Shown here one piece after another: positions 10,246 to 21,013 of a stretch of 61,020 nucleotides of DNA (positions are counted from its first letter, which is position 1; every line of letters begins with the position of its first letter). The DNA comes from Verrucomicrobiaceae bacterium (GTDB lineage Bacteria > Verrucomicrobiota > Verrucomicrobiia > Verrucomicrobiales > Akkermansiaceae), in the NCBI GenBank assembly GCA_027487435.1, contig JAIYDP010000500.1, forward strand, positions 1 to 61,020. The letters are read 5' to 3'. The notes beneath the pieces were generated by a model. It was not told the origin of the DNA, made no database searches, and saw only the letters and a program-made list of their open reading frames with translations. A program made the translations under genes and the position numbers.

Positions 10246-10951
10246 TTAAGAGAATATAATATACATTGCAAGCAATAGAGAAGTCCAAAGAGCAAAAGAA
10301 GGGGTCAAGGTCATGGCGTTGCTCCCATCGATAACAAACGATGTCGTAAACGTTTGATTCGCTGGAGTCCCATCCAAATAGAAAGGTGTCACGTGACAGC
10401 TGTCCACTCGCATTACACCCGCTGAGGATCGCGAACCTGACACTGCCAACTCGAACCCGTAGATGTACAGGGTTGAATCCCATTTAATCTCACAGGACAC
10501 GGGGACACCAGGCCACAGGGAACTGTCCTCACGAACACGAACCCTACGGAATCAGGAGAGAGAGGAGACGAACATACAGAAGAGGGCGCATTCTCTCCAA
10601 TGCTTCATTTAAGGCTGCAAGACCACCAGGAGGATTGCATACAGTTTGAAATCGACGTTTGCCAGTTCCAGCACAAATCGCGAAGTCAAAGCACGACATG
10701 GAGGCATAGTCTCTCTGAAGAAGATGTTGATTTGAGGGTGTCGATTGACTCAAAGGACGACTCACATACTGGCATTTGTATCCATCGAGAGGAATGCACA
10801 AGTCCAAGTTCACACCGTTGAAGACAGAATTACATACGCATGAAGAATTGAAGTCGTTGTGGAATGGGTGCTCAAATGAGAGAGGACCGCATGTCGGATC
10901 AACAGAGACTGAGCTCACGATGAAAAGCAGCAAATTGATCACGAGAAGCAT
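10246..10951 (-). CDS. small secreted Cys-containing protein with GPI-anchor-type C-terminus
   Basis: Starts at 10951 with a strong signal peptide (MLLVINLLLFIVSSVSVD). The mature part has Cys-rich sequence (CGPL, CVCNSVF, CIPLDGYKC, CFDFAICAG) and N-glycosylation sequons (NSS, NQT). After two short introns it ends with a small-residue region (DGSNAM) and a hydrophobic tail (ALWTSLLLAMYIIFS) with nothing after it, the pattern of a GPI-attachment signal. It may instead be a single-pass membrane protein with no cytoplasmic tail. About 205 residues. Probably a cell-surface protein; no family recognised. Confidence 0.65.
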
Positions 10952-10995
10952 GCCCCGAAATACGTATTACATGAAATCATACATGGAAAAACACA

Positions 10996-11220
10996 ATGAG
11001 CGCCCTTCAGATCCTTGCCACTGTTGTTTTCCTATACCTTGTTGTTTGGTTGTTTTCGACGGTAACAAGTACGAGAATCCATCTGAAACCCCAGCCATTT
11101 GTGTCTGAAGAATCCTTGGCGTATGTTTTTATGCCAACAAAGATCGTGGCCTTTTTTCTCTCGTCTTCTTTGCTGATTCTCTTCTTGATAGTTTCTACGT
11201 ATGGGTTGGTCTATCGCTAG
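10996..11220 (+). CDS. DPM2-like subunit of dolichol-phosphate-mannose synthase
   Basis: An intron-less small membrane protein of 74 residues. It has an N-terminal transmembrane helix (ILATVVFLYLVVWLF), a short loop (TRIHLKPQPFVSEES) and a second helix (KIVAFFLSSSLLILFLIVST) ending GLVYR. The two-helix layout, length and the AYVFMPTKIVAFF segment before helix 2 fit DPM2, which stabilises the DPM1 catalytic subunit in the ER and assists GPI-GlcNAc transferase. Other small two-helix ER proteins (PIG-P-like, DPM3-like) cannot be excluded. Start at 10996 is 44 nt from the divergent GPI-type gene. It ends 25 nt from the convergent aldose epimerase. Confidence 0.6.
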   Translation: MSALQILATVVFLYLVVWLFSTVTSTRIHLKPQPFVSEESLAYVFMPTKIVAFFLSSSLLILFLIVSTYGLVYR

Positions 11221-11245
11221 TGATGACGCTTATCCAATCTACCAT

Positions 11246-12415
11246 TTACATGACCTCGAATTTCCATTTCGTTGTCGTATCGTAAACTTGATCTGGACGA
11301 AGAATGACCGAAGGAAAATGAGGAGTGTTGACTGCATTGATAAAGCCATGAGTCTCTAAGCAAAGACCATGATGCTTGCCATAGTGATGTCCACCCTTGC
11401 CAACGCAGTCCAAGAACAGTGCAGAGTAGAACTGGACACATGGCTCTTCAGTAAATACTCTCATTCTGCGTCCAGATAGTCTGTGCTCTAGAACGCAAGC
11501 CTCCCTCATTCCTGATCCTCTGATGACGTACAAATCCCCGTGAGGCCACAGCTGGCTCTGAGAGCACACCTGTTGTACCCTGTAATATTAGCGAAGTCAG
11601 AATGAGAAGCTCAACCTTTCTCCAACTAAAGCAGGAGAGGAAAAATCAATAACTTTGTTGCGGCAGTTCAATATCTCTCCAGTTGGGATCGCCTCCGCAT
11701 TAACAGGAACAAAGAAATCCGAATTGATAGTTAATTGATGATCCAGAGCACTTCCGCTGCCTTCTCCTCCCAAGTTCCAGTAAGCGTGGTTCGTAAGCAT
11801 CAATGGAGTCGCTGCGTCCGTTGTGGCACTGTAGCCGATCTGCTGGAATCAGACACAAACGTCAACTTTGTCAAGCTGAGAGAGTATTGTCTTCTAAAAA
11901 CTCATAGACCGCCTCGATATGCAAGTTTCCAGGGAAGCCTTCGTCCATATGTTCGGAATTGAGTACAAATCGGACTGAAGATGGCGACAACACGGAGCCG
12001 CTCCAAAGCTTTCGGGACAAACCAGACGGCCCCCCATGCAAGCAATTCATCCAACCATTGCCATCGTTGATTGGAAGCTTGAACGAGTGTCCATCCAATG
12101 AGAACTGCCCTCCGGAAATTCGAGATGCAACCCTTCCAACCGTACTACCGCTTCTGTGTCAGGAGATAGCAAGGGCCAGTTGCTACAAATAAGGAGGGTT
12201 TTGATGGTATTCCTTGACTTCGTTCAGTCCAAGAACAATATCTGCAAGTTTGCCAGATCTGTCTGGAACAGACACTTCAAGCTGCCATGTCAATCTGAAC
12301 GCGATGCTCAAACAAGGGAGGCGCCGATGTTGACAATGGAAACGTGAGCACCAGTAGAATTTTCGATTCGGAAGACGAACACGCCATCCCTGCAATCCTC
12401 ACAACTCACAACCAT
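11246..12415 (-). CDS. GALM: aldose 1-epimerase (galactose mutarotase)
   Basis: Starts at 12415 (MVVSCEDCRDGVFVFRIENS). Spliced exons give the family landmarks in order: HVSIVNIGASL, VSVPDRSGKLADIVLGL, a CLHGGP motif, the catalytic His region MLTNHAYWNLGG, and the catalytic Glu region GLCLETHGFINAVN followed by FPSVILRPDQVYDTTTKWKF. Both catalytic residues are present. The enzyme interconverts alpha and beta anomers of glucose and galactose in the cytosol. Introns are short; one after GASL is about 32 nt. The gene starts 21 nt downstream of the SAC phosphatase stop on the same strand, so the two could share a promoter region only by overlap. Confidence 0.93.
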
Positions 12416-12436
12416 GGGGTAACAAATTGCTCAAAT

Positions 12437-14285
12437 TTACATCTGTACAAGGGCTGGATCTGCTTTGACGGGTTCACTTCTCAAGCGATCTTCCAAGTTG
12501 ATCAGACGAGCAAGAAAGGAAGTAGAAATGACCCAGAAGGCACAATAGATGAGACCAAGTATGCTATGTGGAGGAGGATAGCCTGGACGAGACCACAATA
12601 TTGCACCAGCGACCAAGTCTTTTAAACTTGTTCCACGTTCACGAGGACGGCTTTCTCCTCTCGATAGTGTCCCTAATACAAGAAGATCAATGGCATCTTG
12701 TCTTGTACCATCTTCAAAGAAATTGAGATAGAATCTTGTAATGGAGCTCCTCAAATCTGCAAACTTTCCTCCAAACAGTCTCCTCCTTGCTCTTGTAAAA
12801 TCAGTATGCATTGCATCTGTTCCTGCGTAGAATCGGCTGAGAGAGTTTCCATTTTCTGTCCACAGATTGCGGAAAGCTTGTTCAAGTACGTCTCGGGACA
12901 AATCTGTGGATTCCATATCTTCGATTTGCTTGTCTAGCATAGAGAGAGCCACATATGATTGGAACAAGTTTGTCCTAAAGAATTAATGTCACCAAAAAGA
13001 GGACGATGTACCTATCCAAGGAATCCAAACAATTAACACGGAGAACTCCTTTCTGCCGGTCCCACACATTATTCCTTAATATCGAGAATCCATTGTAGAT
13101 CAAATCAGGAGATATGGCGCTGTACAATCTGGACAACCCGTCGTACTTCTTTCGACCACAAAACTTGTTCACATCAAACCCCACGTAGCGACACGAAACT
13201 CCTAACACAGAGCGAATGGAACCAGCAACATGATTCTCTTCGGGGTGATCTGTTGCTGCGATAGCATTGCAATAAATGTTACTGAGACGTCCTTCAAATG
13301 ATCCTGTCGAGAGAAGGTCAACAAGAACTGACTGCCCATAAGACGAGACCATGCTGCCCACGTGCCGTCGGGCAGTTTCCTCTTGGTTGCATTTGGTGTT
13401 GAATTCAATCTGTGGGCGCCAGGATTTAATCGTAGGTCGCTGATACCATTGGAGAGGGACTGAGCCACGGAGCATCGTAAGAACGACGCTACGCGCGGAA
13501 GAGCAAATAGATTGCTCTGTCTCCACAAAATTAGCACAGTGCCCTTCAGAATCACACCCGCGCCTATTGTACCTTGTACCAGCCCTGTGCACATCTCTAA
13601 TGATTTAAAATAAATGCACACATAAATTGTACCTTCTTGATACAACGGAAAGTCGAATGACACTGGAACCGACAAACACGTCACGATATCCAAAATATCC
13701 CTGCACTAGGTTGACACAGAAATGTCCCATTTGTTCAGGAAATGGTCTGCGAATGGTGCTGTTCCAGACAAAGTTGTCAGCAGAAACTTGCCCGGCTCGG
13801 CGCGAAGTCGATAGGTGAGCTTCGGCCCCATGATAGAAAAGTCCTGAGCTGAGAAGGTCTCCAAGAAACCGAATCTGGGGTGTGGACAAGGAAACAGTGC
13901 TCTTGGCAAGTCAGATTGAACTGAACATGGACAACATTTTTCTTTGGAATTGCGACCAAGTCGACTCCTGTAATTTGATAAACTTTGACCAACGCGTCAT
14001 TGAGAGCCAAATGAGATTTTACAGAGAGAAGAAATGCCTGTCCATCAAAAGAGACAATTCCAATGAGTCCATAGCTGGGTCGTCCAATAGCGCTGAACTG
14101 AAGGGAATCTAGTTGCTCGTGATGGACGGCTGCAATTTCAGACAGAGTGGCCGAACAAAAAGAGCACCGTCAATTCTGAGCTCATTGCCGCTGTCGTAAT
14201 AAATGTAAACTCCTGTGGTTCCCCCTTCGGTGACAAGGACTTCGTCCATGGCAGCGACAATGGTTAGGACTGCACTGTCTGCCAT
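12437..14285 (-). CDS. SAC-domain phosphoinositide phosphatase (SAC1-like)
   Basis: Starts at ATG 14285 (MADSAVLTIVAAMDEVL). The SAC catalytic motif CX5R is intact, reading RVNCLDSLDR, with the Cys codon at 13029-13031. It is followed after an intron by TNLFQSYVALSMLD. Downstream are the conserved RFYAGTDAMHTDFTRARRR and ITRFYLNFFEDGTRQDAIDL segments. Near the C-terminus a hydrophobic stretch (SILGLIYCAFWVISTSF) corresponds to the membrane anchor of SAC1. These enzymes remove phosphate from PI4P and related lipids at the ER/Golgi. The protein is about 550 residues with several short introns. It is divergent from SRD5A3, with 26 nt between start codons. Confidence 0.92.
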
Positions 14286-14311
14286 TCTGGGCACAATTTT
14301 CTTTATTGGTT
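14286..14311. promoter_or_regulatory. 26-nt spacer between divergent SAC phosphatase and SRD5A3 starts
   Basis: Two opposite ATG codons are separated by 26 nt (CTGGGCACAATTTTCTTTAT and 6 more). Any promoter must overlap coding sequence, or one of the starts is further inside its gene. Role inferred from position. Confidence 0.35.
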
Positions 14312-15389
14312 ATGTCTCTCATGCTGTTGCGATCGTACAATCCGGATACGCTGGAAGCCTTTGCTCTTTTAGGATGGGTTATCGCTCATGCGTTATTGCT
14401 TGGATCGACTCTCATTAAGCATTTTCACCAAGTCACTGGGTATGGGAAGCTGTCCCATCCGAATCGATATTTCTTCGATGCTGGAGCTGCATTCACATCT
14501 TTCTACGTTTTTGGTCTTTTGCTTCAGAGCACTATTATCTTTGACAGCGCAGTAATCAGCTTACTTCTCGTGTACTCACAACAGAGATGTGCTTTTCGAA
14601 GAGAAGTTGCTTCTTGTCCCAATTCACAACAGAAAAGACCTGCTCGTTGGCCTCCTTTGTCGACAACTAACATTGTAGAGCTTTTAATCCTGTTCTGGCT
14701 ACCGGCTCTGCAATCGTTCTGATCCTCGTTTTGTTGCAACTATGCCGGCGAACATTCGAATGTCTGGTTGTTCACGAGTTTTCAAAGAGCCATATTTCGC
14801 TTTACACCCATGTTGGGGGTAACTTGCACCACCCGAAACCTAAGTGGGCCAGGCTTAATTTTCTATTGCTTGGTATGTTTCTCTTCGATCGCTGACGGGC
14901 ACTTGTTGCATTATGTGAGCTGCTTCTCCCTCGAAGAGCTGTCCAGAAAGCTTGTTATTCGTCCTCATCATCTCCTTGGATTTGCTCTCTTTGTTCTCGG
15001 AAGGTTTTTCTTCAGAAAGGTTCATGACATCCTAGCTACCAACAAAATCTAACTCATCGAATTCTAGCAGCACTGAGAACTGCGTCAACGACACAAAAAG
15101 AGAAGAGGTATTCGATTCCGAGCGGGGGATGGTACTCTTTGCTGTCTTGTCCGCACTATTTTGCTGAAATAGTCATTTACGTATCTTTCGTAGTAATCAC
15201 AGCCGGAACAAGCGTGCCTATGATGTAACCAACAAAGTCCCTTGCTTGCTGACGCTTTATAGCCTCTCATTGTTGTTCACAACTATCAACTTGACAATAA
15301 TCGGGATAAAGACGCACTCTTGGTATCTACACAATTTCCAAACGTACAAGGACCTGAAGAGGAAGGCAGTGTTCCCTTACCTCCTCTAA
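14312..15389 (+). CDS. SRD5A3: SRD5A3-type polyprenal/polyprenol reductase
   Basis: A multi-pass membrane protein assembled from several exons. Start chosen at ATG 14312 (MSLMLLRSYNPDTLEAFALL). Diagnostic segments are LQLCRRTFECLVVHEFSKS (RRxxEC of the family) and the C-terminal catalytic region RYSIPSGGWYSLLSCPHYF followed by AEIVIYVSF. The tail, YKDLKRKAVFPYLL, matches the RKAxxPFLF end of steroid 5-alpha-reductase-fold enzymes. SRD5A3/DFG10 enzymes act in the polyprenol-to-dolichol pathway, supplying the lipid carrier for N-glycosylation in the ER. It converges on the calmodulin-like gene with 56 nt between stops. Confidence 0.88.
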
Positions 15390-15445
15390 CTCTCCGAAAT
15401 CGCAAAGTGTAGTAAAATACATAGTTTACAGAGGCTGATACAACG

Positions 15446-16032
15446 TCATGCTGCAGCAGGCTCCACTGCGGTGGCCGACCAATTCAAGATAGCGATGAAC
15501 TCTTCCAAGTTCACTTTTCCATCTTTATCGTCGTCCGCCTCTTTAATCATGACGTCCAGCTGTCAAGTTAGACGAATTTTGCAATCGGATACGTCTTCAT
15601 CGGCCAGCACTTCGTCGAGGTAGACTTGCACTGCCTGTATCGTTTGCTGATGAAATTGCGCGATTAAGTACCTGTTTCAGCTCCTCTGCGGTGATGTAAC
15701 CGTCCTTGTCAGCATCCATTAAGTTGAAGGCCTCTTCAAGCACCTCCTCAGGAGGGAGAGTGTTGATTTTACGAGCCATCATGATAAGGAACTCGTTAAA
15801 ATCAATGGTTCCATCTCCATCTGCATCGAGCTCTTTCACGATTTTTTCAAGCTCCTCTTCCGTTGGATTTTGTCCGATAGACCTCAGTACGGTCCCCAAT
15901 TCGCTCGTGGATATCGTTCCGTCTCCATCTTTGTCGAAAAGAGAGAATGCCTCTCTGAATTCTTGAATTTGAGCTGGAGAGAACTCGTCTGCCTGTCAAG
16001 GAGTCAACAGACCATTTCCAAACTAATACCAT
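15446..16032 (-). CDS. calmodulin-like four-EF-hand protein
   Basis: The ATG (16030-16032) is followed directly by a 37-nt intron; the protein continues ADEFSPAQIQEFREAFSLFD. Four complete calcium loops are present: DKDGDGTISTSE, DADGDGTIDFNE, DADKDGYITAEE and DDDKDGKVNLEE. The N-lobe is close to calmodulin, including LGTVLRSIGQNPTEEELEK. The C-lobe linker is divergent (QAVQVYLDEVLADEDLDVM instead of the usual MTNLGEKLTDEEVDEM type), and the tail carries extra residues (NWSATAVEPAAA). About 158 residues. It is probably a calmodulin relative rather than conventional calmodulin. Three short introns are resolved. Confidence 0.9.
15993..16029 (-). other. 37-nt intron directly after the start codon of the calmodulin-like gene
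   Basis: On the minus strand it begins GTATTAGTTT and ends CCTTGACAG. It separates ATG from GCA-GAC-GAG, giving MADEFSP. This phase-0 intron leaves a coding exon contribution of just the initiator codon. Confidence 0.85.
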
Positions 16033-16086
16033 GGGGAGTTCTAACTGTGTTGTACATTTAACCTTATCTGTCCAAATGAATTGAAG

Positions 16087-19000
16087 ATGTGGAGACTTGT
16101 GCTGTTGACTGCAATGCTCTTGTCTGAGGCAGCGGCAGGATGTGTTTCTCTTTAGTGAGATCTGACATCTAAGACTACGAAATCGTCACTTCCGGTGGTG
16201 TCCTCGCTGTCGGATCATCAACGACGTTGAAAATGCAATATCGTGTCTCGTATAACGCAGTTGTGTGTGTAACTGACTCTTTGTAGATCTGAAATATTTT
16301 TGCAAACTTGTGTGGATTCTCCATTCTCCGTCACGATGGCCTCTGAGGTGTTGCCAGCGCAACCTCCAATCACGACAGCCTTGTCAATTTCGAACTGCAT
16401 CGATGGAAGATGGTCTTTCTCAGTGACTCCAACATTTAAGGGAATGTATGTGGTTGTTATCAGGGATACCACAGGATCCGTTGTGTCCAACCCCGAGACG
16501 CAGAGAGTCCAGGTCTACTCCGGTTTTTTTTTTAGCCTGAAGACTGAAGCCACAGGTGATCCGGACTGGGCAAGGACTACGGTCTCTGGTAACGCAACAC
16601 TTCTCCAGATTGCCGGGACTAGGACGACGCTCTGTCTGCTCGGCGTCGATGTGTTTGGCAACACATTGGACCGGCTCCCGTCACTTGACACGGAAATGAC
16701 CATCATCCAAACGACAGAGCAGTTCGAGTCTTCTTTCTCCTCTGTGACCCTAAGTGCCCCTGGAGAGGCGCCCTGCCTCATTGTGATAATAGAGATATCA
16801 GGGACCTTTAGCTTGAAAGTCAATCGAGTTGTGGGAGTGGCTCAAACTCCTCTACAAGGAAGTCCGTACACAATCACAAGAACCCAGCGTAGGGATGCTG
16901 CCTAAGTGGATGACTGTCTCAGTTTTGTTTTCTCCTCAGCCAGGACTGCTGGAGAAGAATATGGTCGGAGATTTTTCAACATTTAAGGCGGGGAGAATAA
17001 ATTTCTTCTTAATTCAGAATAACCTCGGGGGATGCGGAAATAATTTCTACTCGAAACTTATTTCTCACGTTGTCCTTGAGAGTCAACTGATTCCGAGACA
17101 GCTGTCTTTCGCAGAGGTCAAAGCTTCGGTTGCGAGGGGTCTCTACGCTGAGGCAGCGTTTGCAGGTTGCTTTGGAGAACAACACGTGTACTCAGTGCGT
17201 CTCTCGAAGAGTGGGGCATACAAAATGCACGTATTTTCAGGTGCGTTTAAGTACCCCCTCCCACCTCTAGACGTAAGATGTGAACCTGGTGAGTCTTCCG
17301 GTTATTCTTTGATGATGACTGCCCAGCGGCCCCAAATGCGACCATGTACGGTGTTACGGGGCCTGCTATCACTGCAGGGATTATCAACTCTCAATCGCAT
17401 CTGTTCGTGCAAGCAGCAGACTCGTTCGGCAATCCCACCCCCTTCTGTGGCGACAACATCACTGTCACGGCAGAGCCTGTTTCGAAAGGGGTGGACACAA
17501 TCCAGAGCGTCCTGCCGACTGTGGTTGATGCGCGAGGTATCACAGGCCTTGGGAATCAACCGATCTACTCTCAGTTTTCAATTTCCACCATTTCAACAAG
17601 TAAGTCCACATGCGTCAACGGTCTTTACAGGGTCAACATATCTGTTATCTTGTCAGCCGTATACCGAGTTACCGTCGCTGTCAACAGCCGTTTGATAGCG
17701 TCCGGCTCCGCCATCGTGAACTTTGAGAGCGGTTCCTTTCGTCTCATGTGAATGACTTGAATAGAGACGGAGACGATTGGGTTTGAGGACACCAGAAGTG
17801 GGCACAGTCCTTACACAAGATGGAAGCTCTTTACCTTCGACGTTGCCACGTCAACTGGCTTTTATGTGCTTGTGTCACGCACGGACGGCAAAGGCCAGCC
17901 TTGGACAGTCATTGAAAGGGGGAATCCTCCAGTCAATCCATCGCTCACCGACTTCGACTTTCGAAAATATGCCACAGCTGCCCTTCGCTGCATCAGGTGT
18001 CGCGCCCACGTGAGCGCTGCAGAAGGCAAACCTGGCCGTTGGTTCATTGGCGTCTTTGGGTTCTCTGACGAAGTCTATTACTCCATCACTCTTCATCGAT
18101 ACGGTCCCGATCGTTTCTAGTTCTTCTGAGTTTTCTAGATGAGGTTCCAATGACTCAAAGCGCGGCGACGACAATTACAATTCGCAGCGCACACTACGCG
18201 TACTTCCGCCTTAACATCATCAAGCCAGATGGCTTCTCCGTTCGAATTGCTTCACTCAGGAGTGGAGGATACATCAACGCTGTGGCCAAAAGAAATGAGT
18301 ACCCGGTCACAGACACGGACTCTTCGCAGAGTGGCTCCGGATCAACAAAGTTGTTAGACTTAGCGTGTCAGGTCTGCTTTATCTCACATGAACCATCTTC
18401 GGACTCAGTCGGTACTTGGTACATTGCTGTATCCACCAACGTGTACGACCAGGCCGTGGAGGTGACGTATCAGGAATACAGTAGAGGGCACTTTGAGTCT
18501 TTAACATCTTAGAGAGGATTGCTCTCAGCGTTGGCGCTTCATCGCTTGGAGAGCGGCAGATTGTGCTACCCAGAGGATGGCTCTATTTCTTCTTCAGCTT
18601 AGACCCGGAAAATACTCGCACAAAGGCGTTTGAAATCCAAGTGGCCCCAGACTCCATGGACAGAGAGATTAGTGTCATTCTCAAGGCCGAGGGGCCCCCA
18701 CTCTCCCCTAATGATGGCACGTTTCAGATATCGCCATGCAGAAATTGCCGCAACACAGTCATCACGCCAATGAATGTTCGAAAGAGCTGGTACATTGGCA
18801 TTTACGGGGGCCTCACAGGAGCGTGGGTCACAGCGAGGGCGACAATTTTTGGTGAGCAGAGCCTCCACATCTCCAACTGCGCCAGAGACGTGTCCAAGCG
18901 CGTGCTCCGGAAATGGAAAATGCATTTTTGAAAAGTTTTACGTCTGTCTCTGTTTTCCTGGATACACAGGCCCTGACTGTTCAAAAGGTTTGATGTCAAC

Positions 19001-20419
19001 ATCGCTTTGACGATCTCAGCCCTGAAGGACAAAGTGTACGCGTGGTTTCCTCTTGCAAGCGACTTTTCGGATTTGTCAGGCAACGACGTCAAGCTCTTTG
19101 TCAAGACAAACAACTTCGGCTCATTCAACTTCACCGAAGGGGGCATTTTCGTCAGGGATGGCTTCCTCATCATGGCGCCTCCTAAGAATGCGTGAGTCTA
19201 AGCGGATAACAAACTGACTGCTCAGAACGTTTTGTCACCCAGGTCATGACCCGGACCGCTACAACAAGAAGGGGAGCGTTTGCCAGACATATGACCCGTT
19301 CCGAGAGTATTCAGTCATGTTTCGTGTGAAGTTCGACTCAGGGAGCAGGCCCCTGGATGGGGCTGGTGCAGCTGTGCTGTTGAACACTGATTTGGAAAGG
19401 ATTGGGCTATGGGGTTCAATCGAACGACATTCGAAGACAAGACGTGGACAACAATGGCCAGTGGTCATGGTTGATATTCCCGCGAGGCCACACGAACGGC
19501 AAGGATTCTGTCGTGGACCTCCTCATTCGAAATGGCTCTCATGAGTTCTCCCTTCGAGAAAAGTTGGCACTTCCAATCGACGGAAATCCCTTCTACAGAA
19601 AAATTCCCGAGGGGGCTCAATCTTATCCGAACTGGCCTCCGTACCTAACGCCGCGCGCATGGTGACGATCCAATGCTCTGTAAGTCTTAAAGAAAAAGGC
19701 ATCACATCGCGTTTGTGTTTGGGATAGGGCGCGCTGAGCTGTGGGTCAACGGCGTCAAGGCAGGCAATGTCTCGATCCCGGAGGAGTGGAAGATTGTCAA
19801 CTTGACAAACGGGAGGTGAGTTGGCCTCCATCGCTGCGTTGATGCTTCTTGCAGAATCCATTTCGGCCACGATCCGCGCTACGGCTACTACGAGCGCATC
19901 TTCTTCGGCCTCTTCAGAGATGTTCGATTTCTTCGATACGCCGCCTCTGCGGATGAAATAATAAGCCTTGCGTCCTATCGTTCGGCAGGTTAGTTTTGCG
20001 TCGAGCTACCTCCTCATGATGCAGCCGCGGAAGGAATTGTTTCGCAGCAGCGCATGGGCACCGGTTCTGGACTCTGTTCATGCCTCTCACCCCGCCAGAG
20101 TCAAGTCCTTTCATCTTGACCAACGTGGACGACGGGACGATCCCTCCCTCTGTCACAGCGCATGAAGCAATCTGCAAAGAATACCGCACGCCAAATGAGG
20201 ACAGGAACGAAGTGGTTGGGGCCATTTGCCCGTTTGGTGTGAAGTTTCGCAGCTTCGGCTGACGCGCCAGATGGGTCTCTTTCTTGGACTCTTCGGAAGC
20301 AACAACAAAGCCAATATCGCTACTACTCGTCGGACTCCTCGCTGTTCGGCCTCTCGTATCAACTGCGCGTGATCATGGACGAAAGTCCTCTGTCCCAGAA
20401 GAATTCTTTCCTGAACTAA
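16087..20419 (+). CDS. large mosaic cell-surface protein: Ig/filamin-like and CxxC-WYIG repeats, EGF, ConA-like lectin
   Basis: Begins with a signal peptide (MWRLVLLTAMLLSEAAA); about 1,270 residues, spliced from many exons. From about 16.3 to 17.7 kb it carries beta-sandwich repeats resembling filamin/Ig modules (FKGMYVVVIRDTTGS, GSPYTITRTQ, then NGLYRVNISVILSAVYRV). From 17.8 to 18.85 kb there are three related modules, each with a CxxC or CxxxC element then a tryptophan motif: CIRC with GRWFIGVFG, CQVC with GTWYIAVST, CRNC with KSWYIGIYG. An EGF-like module follows (CPSACSGNGKCIFEKFYVC, then GYTGPDC). From 19.0 to 20.0 kb is a concanavalin/LamG-like domain (YAWFPLASDFSDLSG, RAELWVNGVKAGN, IHFGHDPRYG). 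No C-terminal membrane anchor is visible after the final exon. Likely secreted or matrix-attached. The ends are well supported; some internal splice sites are not. Confidence 0.75.
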
Positions 20420-20459
20420 TCGCTTAATGTACAATGTGTTACATGAAACAACTTGATAC

Positions 20460-20947
20460 TTACGTCTTGAAAACCCTCCAAGCTCCAAGGCCAAGGGTAA
20501 TTCCAGTAGTGACGATTCCGATCGCGTATCGAATGAAGCGATTCTCCATTTGCTCAACCATTGCTCGGAAATTGGCAGCTTCAGTCTGCAGCTTGTTGTC
20601 CAATTTTTGAACATCCAGCTTCAAGTTTGCGAAATCACTTTTCGACAGCAAAGCTAAGTCCATTTTCATGGTTGCGAAATCCTACAAGATGAGGAAGCTA
20701 CTATGCCTCGTACGGCTTTGTACGCGAGCATGCGATCGGTAAGTTCTAGCTTTGTAGCATACTTCTCTTCGCTGACCCTAATAAACTCGTGATTAGTAGA
20801 TTGCAGAACCTCAATGACAACTTCAGCCTGTTCACGAGTAAAACCGACTGACTCCAGATTCCTAACAAGCGCATACGTATCAAAAGCCTGTGGTGGCATC
20901 GGTTTTAGAGTTGACAAAGCTCTAGCAAAGCGCAGCAGAAATCTCAT
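20460..20947 (-). CDS. MCUR1/CCDC90/FMP32 family mitochondrial coiled-coil protein
   Basis: Starts at ATG 20947 with an Arg-rich, acid-free presequence (MRFLLRFARALSTLKPMPP). The family domain follows: FDTYALVRNLESVGFTREQA then EVVIEVLQSTNHEF. After one intron come DLALLSKSDFANLKLDVQKL and a coiled coil. The C-terminus has one transmembrane segment (RYAIGIVTTGITLGLGAWRV) and ends FKT. Members sit in the inner mitochondrial membrane. Animal MCUR1 is a regulator or scaffold of the calcium uniporter, while fungal relatives are linked to proline metabolism and respiratory assembly, so the exact role here is open. About 150 residues, shorter than animal members. Confidence 0.85.
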
Positions 20948-21013
20948 TTCAATTCCACACAAAAGTAAATTTAACAAATTGAAATTAGAGCTGCCACTCG
21001 CACACAGGTCACT

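Noticed and set aside
20948..20977. Upstream start of the MCUR1-like protein at 20977
   Set aside because: The codon is TTG; ATG at 20947 gives a good mitochondrial presequence.
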